A stretch of 64,000 nucleotides of DNA from Lacinutrix sp. 5H-3-7-4 (GCF_000211855.2 NC_015638.1:2887001-2951000); one strand, 5' to 3'; numbered from the stretch's first letter, positions 28,351 to 38,666 are shown. Translations and numbers: made by a program. The notes: generated by a model from the letters alone, not told the origin.

Positions 28351-28899
28351 CTAGTTCGTTTTTAATTTATCGCTATAATAAGTACTTAATTTTTTAAGTT
28401 TTGGGTCTATTACATATTGGCAGTAAGAGGCTTCAGTATTACGTTCGTAAAATTCTTGGTGATCTTCATCTGCATTATAAAAAGCACCTAAAGCTGTAAC
28501 TTCTGTTACTATTGGTGCATTAAAAATATTTTCATTATTTAAAAAAGTTATAAAAGCTTCAGCTTCATTTTTTTGTTTTTCAGTGTTATAAAAAATTGCA
28601 GATCTGTATTGTGTTCCTATATCGTGACCTTGACGATTTAATGTAGTAGGATCATGAGTCGCAAAAAATATTTCTAAAAGTTCAACAAAACTTACTTTTG
28701 TGTCATCAAAAAAAACCTGAATACCTTCAGCATGACCAGTTCTTCCTGTACAAATTTCTCTGTATGCTGGATTTTTAATATTACCTCCTGTATAACCCGA
28801 AATCACTTTGTTTACACCTTCTACCCTATTAAACACAGCTTCTGTACACCAAAAACATCCTCCAGCCAAAGTCGCTATTTTTAATTGTTTTTCTTCCAT
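28351..28899 (-). CDS. msrA: Peptide-methionine (S)-S-oxide reductase
   Basis: This 182-residue protein reduces methionine-S-sulfoxide in proteins. It begins close to the catalytic GGCFWC motif (Cys15, with Cys18 in the same motif), and also has [30 protein letters not shown] and the DEDHQEFYE segment. There is no signal peptide, so it is cytoplasmic. It is the first gene of an msrA-folE unit. A near-consensus -7 element (TAGATTTC) lies about 17 bases upstream of its ATG. Confidence 0.97.
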   Translation of the reverse strand: MEEKQLKIATLAGGCFWCTEAVFNRVEGVNKVISGYTGGNIKNPAYREICTGRTGHAEGIQVFFDDTKVSFVELLEIFFATHDPTTLNRQGHDIGTQYRSAIFYNTEKQKNEAEAFITFLNNENIFNAPIVTEVTALGAFYNADEDHQEFYERNTEASYCQYVIDPKLKKLSTYYSDKLKTN

Positions 28900-28998
28900 A
28901 ATATAAATTTAATTAGAAATCTATTGAATTAAGCAGTATTAGTATTAAAAGAATTTTAGTTTTAACTTTTAATTATGAAAAAAAAGCCATTCTAAAAC

Positions 28999-29006
28999 TA
29001 GTTTTG
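28999..29006 (+). promoter_or_regulatory. Candidate -7 element for the DUF5916 gene
   Basis: TAGTTTTG matches TAnnTTTG exactly, 73 bases before the ATG at 29079. No TTG at the -33 position. Confidence 0.4.
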
Positions 29007-29078
29007 TTTAACTAACTGTAACACTATAAAAAAAATATAGTCTTTAAAACACCAATCAAAAAAAAATACCACTTCATA

Positions 29079-31598
29079 ATGAGACGTTATTTATTACTAT
29101 TGCTTACTTTATTATTATCAATACATTCTTTTTCGCAGCATAAAAAAAAGTACATTGTTAACCGTACAAACATTGCACCAAAAATTGATGGTGTTTTAGA
29201 TGATGCCATTTGGGTTAATGCTCAAATTGCTACAGATTTTGTACAATTTAGACCAACTGCTGGTAAAACAATGCCAAAAAATAAACGTACCGAAGTTAAA
29301 ATGACTTATGATGATTCTGGTATATATATCGCTGCATATTTATATGATAATCCGGAAGATATGTTAAGGCAATTTACACAGCGCGATAATTTTGGACAGT
29401 CAGATTTTTTTGCTGCTGTTTTTAACCCAAATAACGATGCGCAAAACAACACCGAATTTTTTGTATTTAGCTCTGGTACACAGGCCGATGCTGTAGAAAA
29501 TACTGGTGGCGAAGATTTTGGGTGGAATGCCGTATGGGAAAGTGCCACTAAAACAATGAGTGATGGTTGGATTGTAGAAATGAAAATTCCTTACCGTGCT
29601 TTACGTTTTACGCAACAAGAAAACCCTATTTGGGGAATACAATTTCATAGATTATATAGAAAAACAAGAGAACAAGCAACTTGGAACCCTTTTGATATTA
29701 AAAGTGGTGCGGCTATTGGTTTATATAATGGTGAATTACGTGGGTTAAAAAACTTACAGCCACCAACAAGATTAAACCTTTATCCATTTGCATCTGCTGT
29801 TATAGACGATTTTGATGGTGAAACTAACCAAGATTACAACGTAGGCTTAGATATTAAATATGGTATAACAGAAAATTTCACTTTAGATGCTACTTTAATT
29901 CCAGATTTTAGCCAAGCAGGTTTTGATAATGTACAATTAAATTTAGGGCCTTTTGAGCAAACGTTTTCTGAACGTAGACAATTTTTTACAGAAGGTTTAG
30001 ATCTTTTTAGAAAAGGAAACTTATTCTTTTCAAGACGAATTGGTAGCGCTCCAATTGGTAGCCCTAATCTTGCTGAAAATGAAGTTTTAGATGAAGAATA
30101 CCCAAGAAAAACAAATCTTTTAAATGCTGTAAAAGTTTCTGGTAGAACAAAAGGTGGTTTAGGAATTGGTTTTTTTAATGCTATTACAGAAAAAACAGAG
30201 GTTAGAGTTAAAACAACTAATGTACAAGACGATCCAAATACAGAAATAAATGAAGAAGTTATTTCATATAGAGATGAAGTTGTAGAACCTTTAGCAAATT
30301 ATAATATTTTAGTTGTAGACCAACAGTTTAATAAAAACTCTTCTGTAAGTTTAATTAACACAAACGTTGTTAGAAATGGATCTAATAGTAGAGATGCTAA
30401 TGTTACAGCCTTAGTTACAGATTTATCTAACAAAACAAATAGTTTTGGTTTAAATGCTCAAGCTAAAATGAGTAATATTAATTATCCTAACCAAAGCAGT
30501 AATGTAGTAGAAGAAGAAAGTTTATTAGACAAATTAGAAACTGGATATAGCGGAAGCATTTGGGCTGGAAAAACTAGCGGACAATACCGCTACAGTGCAA
30601 ATTATTCTTTTGCAGATACTAAATTCGATATTAACGATATGGGATTACAGTTTAGAAACAATTACAATAATTTTGGCTTAGATGCAACATATAGAATTTT
30701 TGAACCTACAGAAAAGCACAATAACTTTGAATTAGGGCTTTGGTTTAATTACAATCAACTATTTAGCCCAAATACTTATACAGGTAAAAACTTTGGTGGT
30801 CGCGTTTATGCTGTTGGTAAAAAAAGCTTAATGGCTTATGGTGGTAGCTTTAATGTACAACCAGGAAAGCAATTTGATTATTTTGGACCTCGTGTTTCTG
30901 GTCGCTATTTTATAAGTGAAGACTGGTTAAATACTTCAATCTGGATGTCTTCAGATTATAACAAAACCTTTGCTTTAGATGCAGATATAGGATACGAAAC
31001 ACTATTTGAAGATGGTAGATCTTACCAAAGTGTGTTTTTTGAAGTTGAGCCAAGAGTAAGATTAAATGAAAAATTTATTATCGTTTATGGTTTTCAATGG
31101 GATCAAGAACTTAGAGAGCGTGGCTGGATTGATTTTATTGGTGACGATATTATTTACGGGCAACGCGACCAGTTAACTATAGAAAATAATTTGTCTGCTA
31201 ACTATAATTTCAATCCGTTTCACGGTTTAACATTAAGTTGTAGAAATTACTGGAGTGCAGTACAGTATGAGAATGAATTATTTGCTTTAGGAGAAAATGG
31301 CCGTTTAAATCGTGATGACAATTATACAAAAGATGATTTAAGTGATCCAGACATTAATTTTAGTACTTGGGACGTTAACTTCACATACAAATGGCAATTT
31401 GCACCAGGAAGCTTTTTAACAGCACAATACAGAAATCGTATTTCTAATTTTAATACCAATGGTTCACAAAATTTTGGGAATAGTATAGATGAATTATTTG
31501 ATAACCCAAAAGGAAACACTGTTTCTTTAAAAATGGTATACTTTATAGATTATAACAATATTAAAAATTTATTTAAAACTAAATCTAAAACCATATAA
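29079..31598 (+). CDS. DUF5916 outer-membrane protein with N-terminal CBM9-like domain
   Basis: This 839-residue protein has a signal peptide (cleaved near residue 19), a CBM9-like carbohydrate-binding domain (about 25-215, with APKIDGVLDDAIW and a WVEMKIPYRALRF-like end), and a C-terminal DUF5916 region (about 235-839) whose alternating aromatic strands are typical of an outer-membrane beta-barrel. Proteins of this layout are common in Bacteroidota; no enzymatic activity is established to my knowledge. It is monocistronic, with a candidate promoter upstream and lolD following after 52 bases on the same strand. Confidence 0.9.
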   Translation: MRRYLLLLLTLLLSIHSFSQHKKKYIVNRTNIAPKIDGVLDDAIWVNAQIATDFVQFRPTAGKTMPKNKRTEVKMTYDDSGIYIAAYLYDNPEDMLRQFTQRDNFGQSDFFAAVFNPNNDAQNNTEFFVFSSGTQADAVENTGGEDFGWNAVWESATKTMSDGWIVEMKIPYRALRFTQQENPIWGIQFHRLYRKTREQATWNPFDIKSGAAIGLYNGELRGLKNLQPPTRLNLYPFASAVIDDFDGETNQDYNVGLDIKYGITENFTLDATLIPDFSQAGFDNVQLNLGPFEQTFSERRQFFTEGLDLFRKGNLFFSRRIGSAPIGSPNLAENEVLDEEYPRKTNLLNAVKVSGRTKGGLGIGFFNAITEKTEVRVKTTNVQDDPNTEINEEVISYRDEVVEPLANYNILVVDQQFNKNSSVSLINTNVVRNGSNSRDANVTALVTDLSNKTNSFGLNAQAKMSNINYPNQSSNVVEEESLLDKLETGYSGSIWAGKTSGQYRYSANYSFADTKFDINDMGLQFRNNYNNFGLDATYRIFEPTEKHNNFELGLWFNYNQLFSPNTYTGKNFGGRVYAVGKKSLMAYGGSFNVQPGKQFDYFGPRVSGRYFISEDWLNTSIWMSSDYNKTFALDADIGYETLFEDGRSYQSVFFEVEPRVRLNEKFIIVYGFQWDQELRERGWIDFIGDDIIYGQRDQLTIENNLSANYNFNPFHGLTLSCRNYWSAVQYENELFALGENGRLNRDDNYTKDDLSDPDINFSTWDVNFTYKWQFAPGSFLTAQYRNRISNFNTNGSQNFGNSIDELFDNPKGNTVSLKMVYFIDYNNIKNLFKTKSKTI

Positions 31599-31650
31599 AC
31601 TTGTGCAATAGTAGACAAAGTACTATTTTCATTTTTTTTAAAATTGAAGT

Positions 31651-32310
31651 ATGATTAAAGCGGAAAATATACAAAAGTATTATGATGATTTACACGTTTT
31701 AAAAGGTGTTGATGTTCACATTAAAAAAGGCGAAATAGTTTCAGTTGTAGGTGCATCAGGCGCAGGAAAAACAACCTTATTGCATATTTTAGGCACTTTA
31801 GATTCTGTTTCCAAAACCTCTAATTCATCATTAATTATAAATGATAAAAATATAAATTCACTTTCTGAAAAACAATTAGCAAAATTTAGAAATGAAAATA
31901 TTGGATTTATATTTCAGTTTCACCAGCTATTACCAGAATTTACAGCAATAGAAAACGTTTGTATTCCTGCTTTTATAAAAAAAACACCCAAAACTGAAGC
32001 TACAAAACGCGCCAAAGAATTATTAGATTTTTTAGGCTTATCGCATAGGTATGACCATAAACCTAACGAATTATCTGGTGGCGAGCAGCAAAGAGTTGCC
32101 GTAGCAAGAGCTTTAATTAATAATCCTGCTTTAATTTTTGCCGATGAACCTTCTGGAAACTTGGATAGCGAAAGTGCAGAAAATTTACATAACTTATTTT
32201 TAAAACTAAGAGATGAGTTTGGGCAAACCTTTGTTATTGTTACGCATAACAATGACTTAGCAAATTTAGCCGATAGAAAACTAACCATGGTAGATGGTAA
32301 AATTGTTTAA
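31651..32310 (+). CDS. lolD: ABC transporter ATP-binding protein, LolD type
   Basis: This 219-residue ATPase has Walker [10 protein letters not shown] (34-42), a Q-loop at [10 protein letters not shown], the signature LSGGEQQR (141-148), and Walker [13 protein letters not shown]. The spacing and the [16 protein letters not shown] segment fit the LolD/MacB class, which powers lipoprotein release or other outward movement from the inner membrane. No LolC/LolE permease gene is next to it; the following gene is an unrelated membrane protein, so its partner must be elsewhere. The gene name is by family similarity. Confidence 0.88.
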   Translation: MIKAENIQKYYDDLHVLKGVDVHIKKGEIVSVVGASGAGKTTLLHILGTLDSVSKTSNSSLIINDKNINSLSEKQLAKFRNENIGFIFQFHQLLPEFTAIENVCIPAFIKKTPKTEATKRAKELLDFLGLSHRYDHKPNELSGGEQQRVAVARALINNPALIFADEPSGNLDSESAENLHNLFLKLRDEFGQTFVIVTHNNDLANLADRKLTMVDGKIV

Positions 32311-32364
32311 GTTTTTAAACAGTTTATAAAAGTTGTATTTTCGTTAGCAACTTAAATCGCATTA

Positions 32365-34065
32365 ATGCTTTTAATTTTACTTTCTTGGATTTATATTTTT
32401 GCTACAACTCTTGTATTTGGAGTTGCTACAGCAAAATTATTTAGAATACAAGCTATAGATACTATAATCGCAGTATTTATTGGTTGCTTTACAGTAACTC
32501 TTTACATTGGTTTTTGGTCTATTTTTAATGCTGTAAACACGTTTTTTTATATTGTATTTTTCGTAATAAGTTTACTACTATATTTAAAAAACAAAACAGA
32601 TGTATACTATAAACTCAAGCAACTTAAAACATCGTTTCTTCAATTAACATCCTTTTTTAAAGGGTTTATAATTTTTCTGTTATTTGTAATTTTAGCTAAA
32701 TGCGCATCAGCACCATTTTTACTTGATAACGAAACCTATTATATTCAAACCATTAAATGGTTAAACCAATTTGGTTTTACAAAAGGATTAACAAATTTAC
32801 ATCTATTTTTAGGGCAAACTTCTGGATGGCATATTCTACAAAGTGGTTACAATTTTGAGTTTTTAAATAGTAATTTAAACGATTTGAGTGGTTTCTGTTT
32901 ATTTTTAGCAAATTTTTATGCCATAGAAAAACTAAACAATTTTGTTATAGACTCAAGTAAAAATAAATTGGATTTAATTATAGGTTTATTTCCTATTTTT
33001 AATGTGTTTTTATTTCAGTTTGTTTCTGCTCCATCACCAGATATTGCAATCTACTGTTTAGGTCTCATTATTTTTTATGAGTTTACATGTTGCTACAAAA
33101 CATATAATATCTATTCATTTTTTGCTGTATTTTTACTTTCAATATTTGCAACTTTAATTAAGCTAACAGGCTTGATGTTTTTTATTCTTGCGCTTGTACT
33201 CTACTTCCGCTTTTATAATTACACTAGAAAAGACAATAAAATTTTAGCTGGGTTTGGTATTGTTACATTAGCTTTATTTATAATAAAAAATACAATTATT
33301 ACAGGTAATCCATTTTACCCATTACATTTAGATTTTTTGAAAGCAAGTTGGAGTTTACCACATAATATAAACACCTATTTTTCTCAATATGAAACCGCAG
33401 CTAGTTATGGTCTAGATGTAGAAAGCTATAAAATGTTTTCATATTTAAATCGCTTTAAAAGTTGGTTAAGTTACTCTTTAGTAGATGGTGTTTTTAATGC
33501 TTCAATGCTAATTTTATTATTAATTACGCCACTGTTTATTTTAAAATTAAAAGATAAAAAACCTCTACTTACAATATATGCTTTAGGTTTTTTATCTTTC
33601 ACTATTTTATTGTTTACTGTACCACAGTATCGTTTTTTCTTTCAGTATTTAGTACTATTTTCTCTCATTATATTTTCATTTATAATCAAACATAAACATT
33701 TAATAACTGTAGTATTATCTATTAGTTTAATTACCATTATAATAGCTACATTTTTTAATTTAAATGTTTCAGCTTTAACAAATACACAAGCGCATAATAC
33801 TACCAATTCATTTTCATTTAAAAATATAGTAAAACCATATAAAAACTCGAAATACAGCATGGATTTTGAGGTTATTAAAATTCAAAATACTACAATAAAT
33901 TCACCGTTATTTATAGATTTTTTCTGGGCTACTGGTGAGTTGCCATTACCTGCTTTAAACAAAGTTCAACTTGAATACTTCAAAAATAATTTTAATAGTA
34001 TACCGCAGCAGTATAGCGAAGATTTAAAAGATGGTTTTTATTCTAAAAAAATAATAAATGACTAA
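32365..34065 (+). CDS. Polytopic membrane protein, LIC_10190-like (glycosyltransferase-like)
   Basis: This 566-residue protein has about twelve hydrophobic helices spread over its length and a soluble C-terminal part from about 505. The layout (many helices, a DNETYYIQTIKW loop after the third or fourth helix, acidic residues facing the periplasm) resembles polyprenol-dependent glycosyltransferases of the GT-C type and the LIC_10190 family of membrane proteins. The DNE loop near residue 121 could be the acidic catalytic loop, but that is inference. Its last eight bases overlap the start of the next gene, which suggests cotranscription. Confidence 0.75.
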   Translation: MLLILLSWIYIFATTLVFGVATAKLFRIQAIDTIIAVFIGCFTVTLYIGFWSIFNAVNTFFYIVFFVISLLLYLKNKTDVYYKLKQLKTSFLQLTSFFKGFIIFLLFVILAKCASAPFLLDNETYYIQTIKWLNQFGFTKGLTNLHLFLGQTSGWHILQSGYNFEFLNSNLNDLSGFCLFLANFYAIEKLNNFVIDSSKNKLDLIIGLFPIFNVFLFQFVSAPSPDIAIYCLGLIIFYEFTCCYKTYNIYSFFAVFLLSIFATLIKLTGLMFFILALVLYFRFYNYTRKDNKILAGFGIVTLALFIIKNTIITGNPFYPLHLDFLKASWSLPHNINTYFSQYETAASYGLDVESYKMFSYLNRFKSWLSYSLVDGVFNASMLILLLITPLFILKLKDKKPLLTIYALGFLSFTILLFTVPQYRFFFQYLVLFSLIIFSFIIKHKHLITVVLSISLITIIIATFFNLNVSALTNTQAHNTTNSFSFKNIVKPYKNSKYSMDFEVIKIQNTTINSPLFIDFFWATGELPLPALNKVQLEYFKNNFNSIPQQYSEDLKDGFYSKKIIND

Positions 34066-34822
34066 AAAAGAATTAAAAGAGTTTTTAGATGCTAAAGTTG
34101 AGCAATATAACAGGCTTGATTTTATTGATAGCGATCCAATTCAAATTCCACATAAATTTAGTAAAAAAGAAGATATTGAAATTGCAGGCTTTTTAAGTGC
34201 GACTATAGCTTGGGGAAACCGTAAAAGCATAATTAACAATGCTAATAAAATGATGCAATTATTAGACAATGCACCTTTTGACTTTGTAATTAATCATGAA
34301 GAAAAAGATTTAGAACAATTAGAAAGCTTTGTACATCGTACATTTAATGGTATAGACTTTATAACGTTTATTAAAGGTCTACAACATATATACAATAATC
34401 ACAATGGTTTAGAAGCTGTATTTTTTAATCACGTAAATAAGCACTCTATACAACCTGCAATACATGAATTTAAAACTATTTTTTTTGAAATAGAACATTT
34501 AAAAAGAACCGAAAAACATGTTAGTGATCCTTTAAAAAAATCTGCAGCAAAACGCATAAACATGTTTTTACGCTGGATGGTTAGGCAAGATAAAACAGGT
34601 GTAGATTTTGGTATTTGGCAAAGTATATCACCAAGTATATTATCCTGTCCGTTAGATGTGCATTCTGGTAATGTAGCAAGAAAACTTGGGCTTTTAAAGC
34701 GTAAACAGAACGATGCTAAAGCATTAGAAGAACTTGACCAATCGCTTAGAAAATTAGATGAAAATGATCCAGTTAAATACGACTTTGCGCTTTTTGGATT
34801 AGGTGTTTTTGAAGGTTTTTAA
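34058..34822 (+). CDS. TIGR02757 family protein, unknown function
   Basis: This 254-residue soluble protein matches the TIGR02757 family of conserved bacterial proteins. Family features visible are SDPIQIPHKFSKKEDIEIAGF near the start, the AWGNRKSIINNANKM segment, the KRINMFLRWMVRQDK motif near 170, and PLDVHSGNVARKLGLL. The fold is all-helical and reminiscent of HhH-type DNA glycosylases, but the function has not been established. It overlaps the upstream membrane protein gene by eight bases. Confidence 0.9.
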   Translation: MTKKELKEFLDAKVEQYNRLDFIDSDPIQIPHKFSKKEDIEIAGFLSATIAWGNRKSIINNANKMMQLLDNAPFDFVINHEEKDLEQLESFVHRTFNGIDFITFIKGLQHIYNNHNGLEAVFFNHVNKHSIQPAIHEFKTIFFEIEHLKRTEKHVSDPLKKSAAKRINMFLRWMVRQDKTGVDFGIWQSISPSILSCPLDVHSGNVARKLGLLKRKQNDAKALEELDQSLRKLDENDPVKYDFALFGLGVFEGF

Positions 34823-34934
34823 AAATCAAAATGTATTAAAGGCTCAATACCTTAAAATTTTCAACTTATAAAAGAAAAAAAGGATGATGTAAGTATTTTA
34901 ATACTATCTTTACATTTAGTCTAAATTCGAAAAT

Positions 34935-36137
34935 GTGATAAGTCCTTCAATTCCTGAAAATGAAGCAGCCAGATTAAGAGCTGTAAAAAGTTATAATTTG
35001 TTAGATACACTTCCAGAAAGTGACTTTGATACAATTACAGCATTAATAGCTTCTCTTTTTAATGTACCTATAGCATTAGTTACTTTATTAGACGCCGACA
35101 GAAATTTTTTAAAATCACATTATGGTGTACCATTTAACGATTCTCCTAGAGATATCTCTTTTTGCGGTCATGCTATTTTAACAGATGATGATATATTTGT
35201 TGTTGAAGATTCCCGAAAAGACATTAGGTTTCAAAACAATCCATTAGTAAAAGATCATAACGCTATCTTTTATGCCGGTGCGCCATTAGTAAATAAAGAT
35301 GGTTTTAAATTAGGAACTCTTTGTGTATTTGACACTAAGCCTAGAAAAATATCTAAAATCCAGCGTGACGCTTTAATTGCTTTATCTAATCAAGTTGTAA
35401 ATCTTTTTGAATTAAGAAAGCAAAACAAAGAATTAATAGAAACCAAAGCTGTTTTAAAAGAAAGAAATGAAGAATTAAAATCTTTTGCAGGTACTGTTTC
35501 TCATGATATGAAAATGCCTTTAGCTAACTTAATTGTTACGTCTGATATTATTAAAGTTAAATACGGCAAAAAGTTAGATGAAAAAGGTTTAGAATATTTA
35601 AACTATTTAAAAAGTGCATCACTAAACCTTAGTAAATATATTACTGGTTTATTAGAGCATTATGAAAGTGATAAAATAGATAATGAAACCGAGAGTTTTG
35701 ATTTACATCATTTATTAGAAGAAATAGTAGATCTTTTAAATATAAATTTAAACTGTGAAATTAATTTTCCAGATAAAAACGAAGAACTTTATTGTAATAG
35801 AGCTGCTTTAGAACAAGTATTTTTAAATTTAATAGGAAACAGCTTAAAGTATAATGATAAAGAAGAAATTATAATTGATATAGATTGTAAAAAACAAGAT
35901 GACCACTACTTTTTTACAGTTAAAGACAATGGTATTGGTATTCCAAAAGAAAAACAAAAAGAGATATTTAATTTATTCTCTACTATTGGTAATGTAGATC
36001 GTAATGGTAATAAAGGTCATGGTATTGGCTTATCTACAGTTAGAAATATTGTACAATCTTTAGGTGGTACTATTTCTGTATCTTCAATAGAAGGAGAAAG
36101 TACAACTTTTGAGTTTTCAATTCTTATAGAACAGTAA
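34935..36137 (+). CDS. Soluble GAF-domain sensor histidine kinase
   Basis: This 400-residue protein has an N-terminal GAF domain (about 22-160), a short coiled coil, a HisKA-like domain with the phosphorylatable His190 in VSHDMKMPLANL, and an HATPase domain with N-box NLIGNSLKYN, DNGIGIP and GHGIGLS. No membrane segment exists, so it senses a cytoplasmic signal. The only suitable start is GTG (34935-34937); the overlapping ATG at 34933 runs into TGA at once, and the following sequence aligns with the usual IPENEAxRLxAL start of this family. No response regulator gene is near, so it is an orphan kinase. Confidence 0.92.
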   Translation: MISPSIPENEAARLRAVKSYNLLDTLPESDFDTITALIASLFNVPIALVTLLDADRNFLKSHYGVPFNDSPRDISFCGHAILTDDDIFVVEDSRKDIRFQNNPLVKDHNAIFYAGAPLVNKDGFKLGTLCVFDTKPRKISKIQRDALIALSNQVVNLFELRKQNKELIETKAVLKERNEELKSFAGTVSHDMKMPLANLIVTSDIIKVKYGKKLDEKGLEYLNYLKSASLNLSKYITGLLEHYESDKIDNETESFDLHHLLEEIVDLLNINLNCEINFPDKNEELYCNRAALEQVFLNLIGNSLKYNDKEEIIIDIDCKKQDDHYFFTVKDNGIGIPKEKQKEIFNLFSTIGNVDRNGNKGHGIGLSTVRNIVQSLGGTISVSSIEGESTTFEFSILIEQ

Positions 36138-36150
36138 TAAACATATGTAT

Positions 36151-36186
36151 AAAAAAAGACCAGCATAAACATGCTGGTCTTTTTTA
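36151..36186. terminator. Bidirectional terminator after the histidine kinase
   Basis: The stem AGACCAGCAT / ATGCTGGTCT (36157-36166 with 36171-36180) with flanking A- and T-runs serves the convergent kinase and DUF6799 genes. Confidence 0.88.
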
Positions 36187-36205
36187 TATTTAATTTCGAA
36201 GTAAG

Positions 36206-36520
36206 TTATCGCTTCATTTTCTTTTTAAGCTTTTTATTTAAATCTGCTTGTGATTTGTATTTCTTTCCGCTCATCCCTAAGCATTCTCCATCAGATAATT
36301 TCATAGATTTATCGTCTAAAATATAAGTACCATTAGGTTTAACTACAGTACCATTTTTTAGCTTTAAATCTTCTTTTAAAGGTTTAACACCTTCAAATGT
36401 GTAATGAAACACTTTATCATTAAGCAAAATCACATAATCACTATCTACAGGTTTCTCTTGTGCAATAGCTGTTGCTATACTCATTAAGAAAACAAAACTC
36501 ATTAAAATTAACTTCTTCAT
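36206..36520 (-). CDS. DUF6799-type small secreted protein
   Basis: This 104-residue protein has a signal peptide (MKKLILMSFVFLMSIATAIAQ) and a single small domain with repeated motifs around DKVFHYTFEG and LKNGTVVKPNGTYILDDK, as in the DUF6799 domain. The C-terminus is very basic (KKLKKKMKR). Function is unknown; the protein should be periplasmic. It is monocistronic, with a TAATTTTG -7 element 51 bases upstream of its ATG. Confidence 0.82.
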   Translation of the reverse strand: MKKLILMSFVFLMSIATAIAQEKPVDSDYVILLNDKVFHYTFEGVKPLKEDLKLKNGTVVKPNGTYILDDKSMKLSDGECLGMSGKKYKSQADLNKKLKKKMKR

Positions 36521-36570
36521 TTTTTATTATTTAAGGTTAAAACTTGCATTTTTAAGTATTTAAAGATACT

Positions 36571-36578
36571 CAAAATTA
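36571..36578 (-). promoter_or_regulatory. Candidate -7 element for the DUF6799 gene
   Basis: TAATTTTG on the minus strand, 50 bases upstream of the ATG at 36520, matches TAnnTTTG. Confidence 0.4.
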
Positions 36579-36629
36579 TGCTTTAAAGCAATTTATTCAA
36601 TTACTATGCCAAGCTTTAAATACTAATTA

Positions 36630-38537
36630 CTAGCCTTTTAACCAAGCTTGTCTTAATTCGTTTTGTTTAGCTGTTGCGTTTGGGTCTACTTCTAAATTAG
36701 AACCTGTTGTATAAGATTGTGTTAAAGTAGTTTTAACTACAATTTCTTCTCCATTTCTATCTAAACGTACATCTACTTCTCTACCTGGTTTCCATAAATA
36801 AGCAGCAGAAAGTAATTGGTTTGCATTACTTAAAGTTAATTTTTCGCCATCTATTGTTTTTATTACATCTCCTGGTAATACACCATTTTCTGCCCAAAAA
36901 CTATTGTCTTTTACTGCTTCAGAAAAAGGAATTGTTCCGTTAGCTATATTTGGCGCAAAAATTAAAACACCATCATTTTGTATGTAGTTTGTTTTTACTT
37001 TGCCTTCAGTCATTTTTAAACCTACTTTAGCAAAAAAATCGTTATAGTTAATTGGTGTTCCATCTACAACATGTTTTTGTAAAAATGAGCCAATGCTAGG
37101 ATACGTCATTGCCGTGATTTCACTAATTAAGTTATCATCTTCAAACGGTTTATTTTTTCCGTATTTAAGAGATAATTCTTTCATTAAAGATAAAATACCA
37201 CGGTTACCGTTGCTCTCTTCACGCATTAAAATATCTATACACATACCAATTAATGCTCCTTTTGAGTATACATTTATATATTGTCCTGCGTAAGGCTCAT
37301 CAAGAATATTTTCACTCATTGTAGTAAAACTCATGGCATCATTGTAATTTGATGCAGATTTAATTTTACCCATTATTTTATTATAAAATTCTTGCTCTGT
37401 AACTAAATCTTGATCTACTTGAAAAAGTGTTGCAAAATATTCTGTTACACCTTCATACATCCATAAATGCTTAGAAAATGTTGGTTCGTTATAATCAAAA
37501 TAATGTACATCTTCAGAGTGTACACTTAATGGTGTTACAATGTGAAAAAACTCATGCGAAACAACATCAATCATACTTTCTGCTAAAGCTTCATCTGGCA
37601 TAGACTCTGGTAAAACTACAACCGTAGATGTGTGGTGTTCTAAAGCACCAAAACCTTTAGGAGATTCGGCTTTACCTTCAGATAAATATAAATATATATC
37701 ATACCTAGGTGTGCTGTTTACATCTCCTAAATATGTTTTTTGTGCTTGCATCATTTTCTCCATAGTTGCTTTTACTTTTGCTGCACTATGCACATTGTTT
37801 GGAGAATACACACTTAATACAATTTTAATATCGCCAACCTGAAATTCTTCAACATCCAAATTACCATAAAACATTGGGTTATCTGTAATATCAAAATATC
37901 TTGGAGCAAAATAACTTGAGGTCATTGCTAAACCATCATCACTCATTTTTGTACCTGTTTCTTGTAATGCAGATGTTCTTGCCATTGTTTTTGGAGCTGT
38001 AACATCTAATTTATATTGTGCATTTTTTAAAGAATCAAAATAGCCAATAAACCCATGTAAGTTAAGTACATAGTTTGTATCTTCAATGTTAGTTCCTGCT
38101 GGAGAAAATGGTACTTCACCACCAATGCCACCACCATTTGCTTCCATATCAAAGGTATCGTTAACATTGTACATTATTTTATCTAAGTTTGAAGCATTCG
38201 CAATAGTCCACGTGTTTGTGTCTAATTTTGTTACCTCTAAAGCATTACCGTTATAATCTATAGCTTGGAAGTTTTCTATGTATTTTCCAAAATCACTAAC
38301 AGAATAAGTACCTTGTACAACTCTAGGCAGTCTATAAGTTACTGTTGGCGTTGTAAAACGACCAGGATTGATAACTACTGGCGCTTTATCATCTACAACT
38401 TTTGTTAAGTCTAAAGTAGTTTCAATTGGATTTAAGGTTGCTAAATCGCTGTTAGATTTGCTACTTGCGTTTTTAGTAGAATTACAACCTACTAAAAGCA
38501 AACCTGCAAATGCAACGGTAAAAAATTGGTTTTTCAT
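36630..38537 (-). CDS. M61-family metallopeptidase lipoprotein with PDZ domain
   Basis: This 635-residue protein is a lipoprotein (lipobox LLLVGC, Cys18). An N-terminal beta-rich domain (about 40-240) precedes the zinc peptidase domain with HEFFH (His328, Glu329, His332) and the downstream glutamate in WMYEG (Glu362). A PDZ-like domain (about 540-610, with GVLPGDVIKTIDGE) follows. This matches the M61 glycyl aminopeptidase family common in Bacteroidota. The protein should face the periplasm or cell surface. A TATTTTTG -7 element lies about 44 bases upstream of its ATG. Confidence 0.93.
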   Translation of the reverse strand: MKNQFFTVAFAGLLLVGCNSTKNASSKSNSDLATLNPIETTLDLTKVVDDKAPVVINPGRFTTPTVTYRLPRVVQGTYSVSDFGKYIENFQAIDYNGNALEVTKLDTNTWTIANASNLDKIMYNVNDTFDMEANGGGIGGEVPFSPAGTNIEDTNYVLNLHGFIGYFDSLKNAQYKLDVTAPKTMARTSALQETGTKMSDDGLAMTSSYFAPRYFDITDNPMFYGNLDVEEFQVGDIKIVLSVYSPNNVHSAAKVKATMEKMMQAQKTYLGDVNSTPRYDIYLYLSEGKAESPKGFGALEHHTSTVVVLPESMPDEALAESMIDVVSHEFFHIVTPLSVHSEDVHYFDYNEPTFSKHLWMYEGVTEYFATLFQVDQDLVTEQEFYNKIMGKIKSASNYNDAMSFTTMSENILDEPYAGQYINVYSKGALIGMCIDILMREESNGNRGILSLMKELSLKYGKNKPFEDDNLISEITAMTYPSIGSFLQKHVVDGTPINYNDFFAKVGLKMTEGKVKTNYIQNDGVLIFAPNIANGTIPFSEAVKDNSFWAENGVLPGDVIKTIDGEKLTLSNANQLLSAAYLWKPGREVDVRLDRNGEEIVVKTTLTQSYTTGSNLEVDPNATAKQNELRQAWLKG

Positions 38538-38580
38538 TATTAAAGTGTTTTGTTAAAAATCTTAATGCTTTTAAGACGCT

Positions 38581-38588
38581 CAAAAATA
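38581..38588 (-). promoter_or_regulatory. Candidate -7 element for the M61 peptidase gene
   Basis: TATTTTTG on the minus strand matches TAnnTTTG, 43 bases upstream of the ATG at 38537. Confidence 0.45.
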
Positions 38589-38666
38589 TATCTTGTTACA
38601 TAATTTTATTTAAAAATTATGTTAATTAGTATTTTCACGACATTTAATTCATGCTATATTGCAGCA

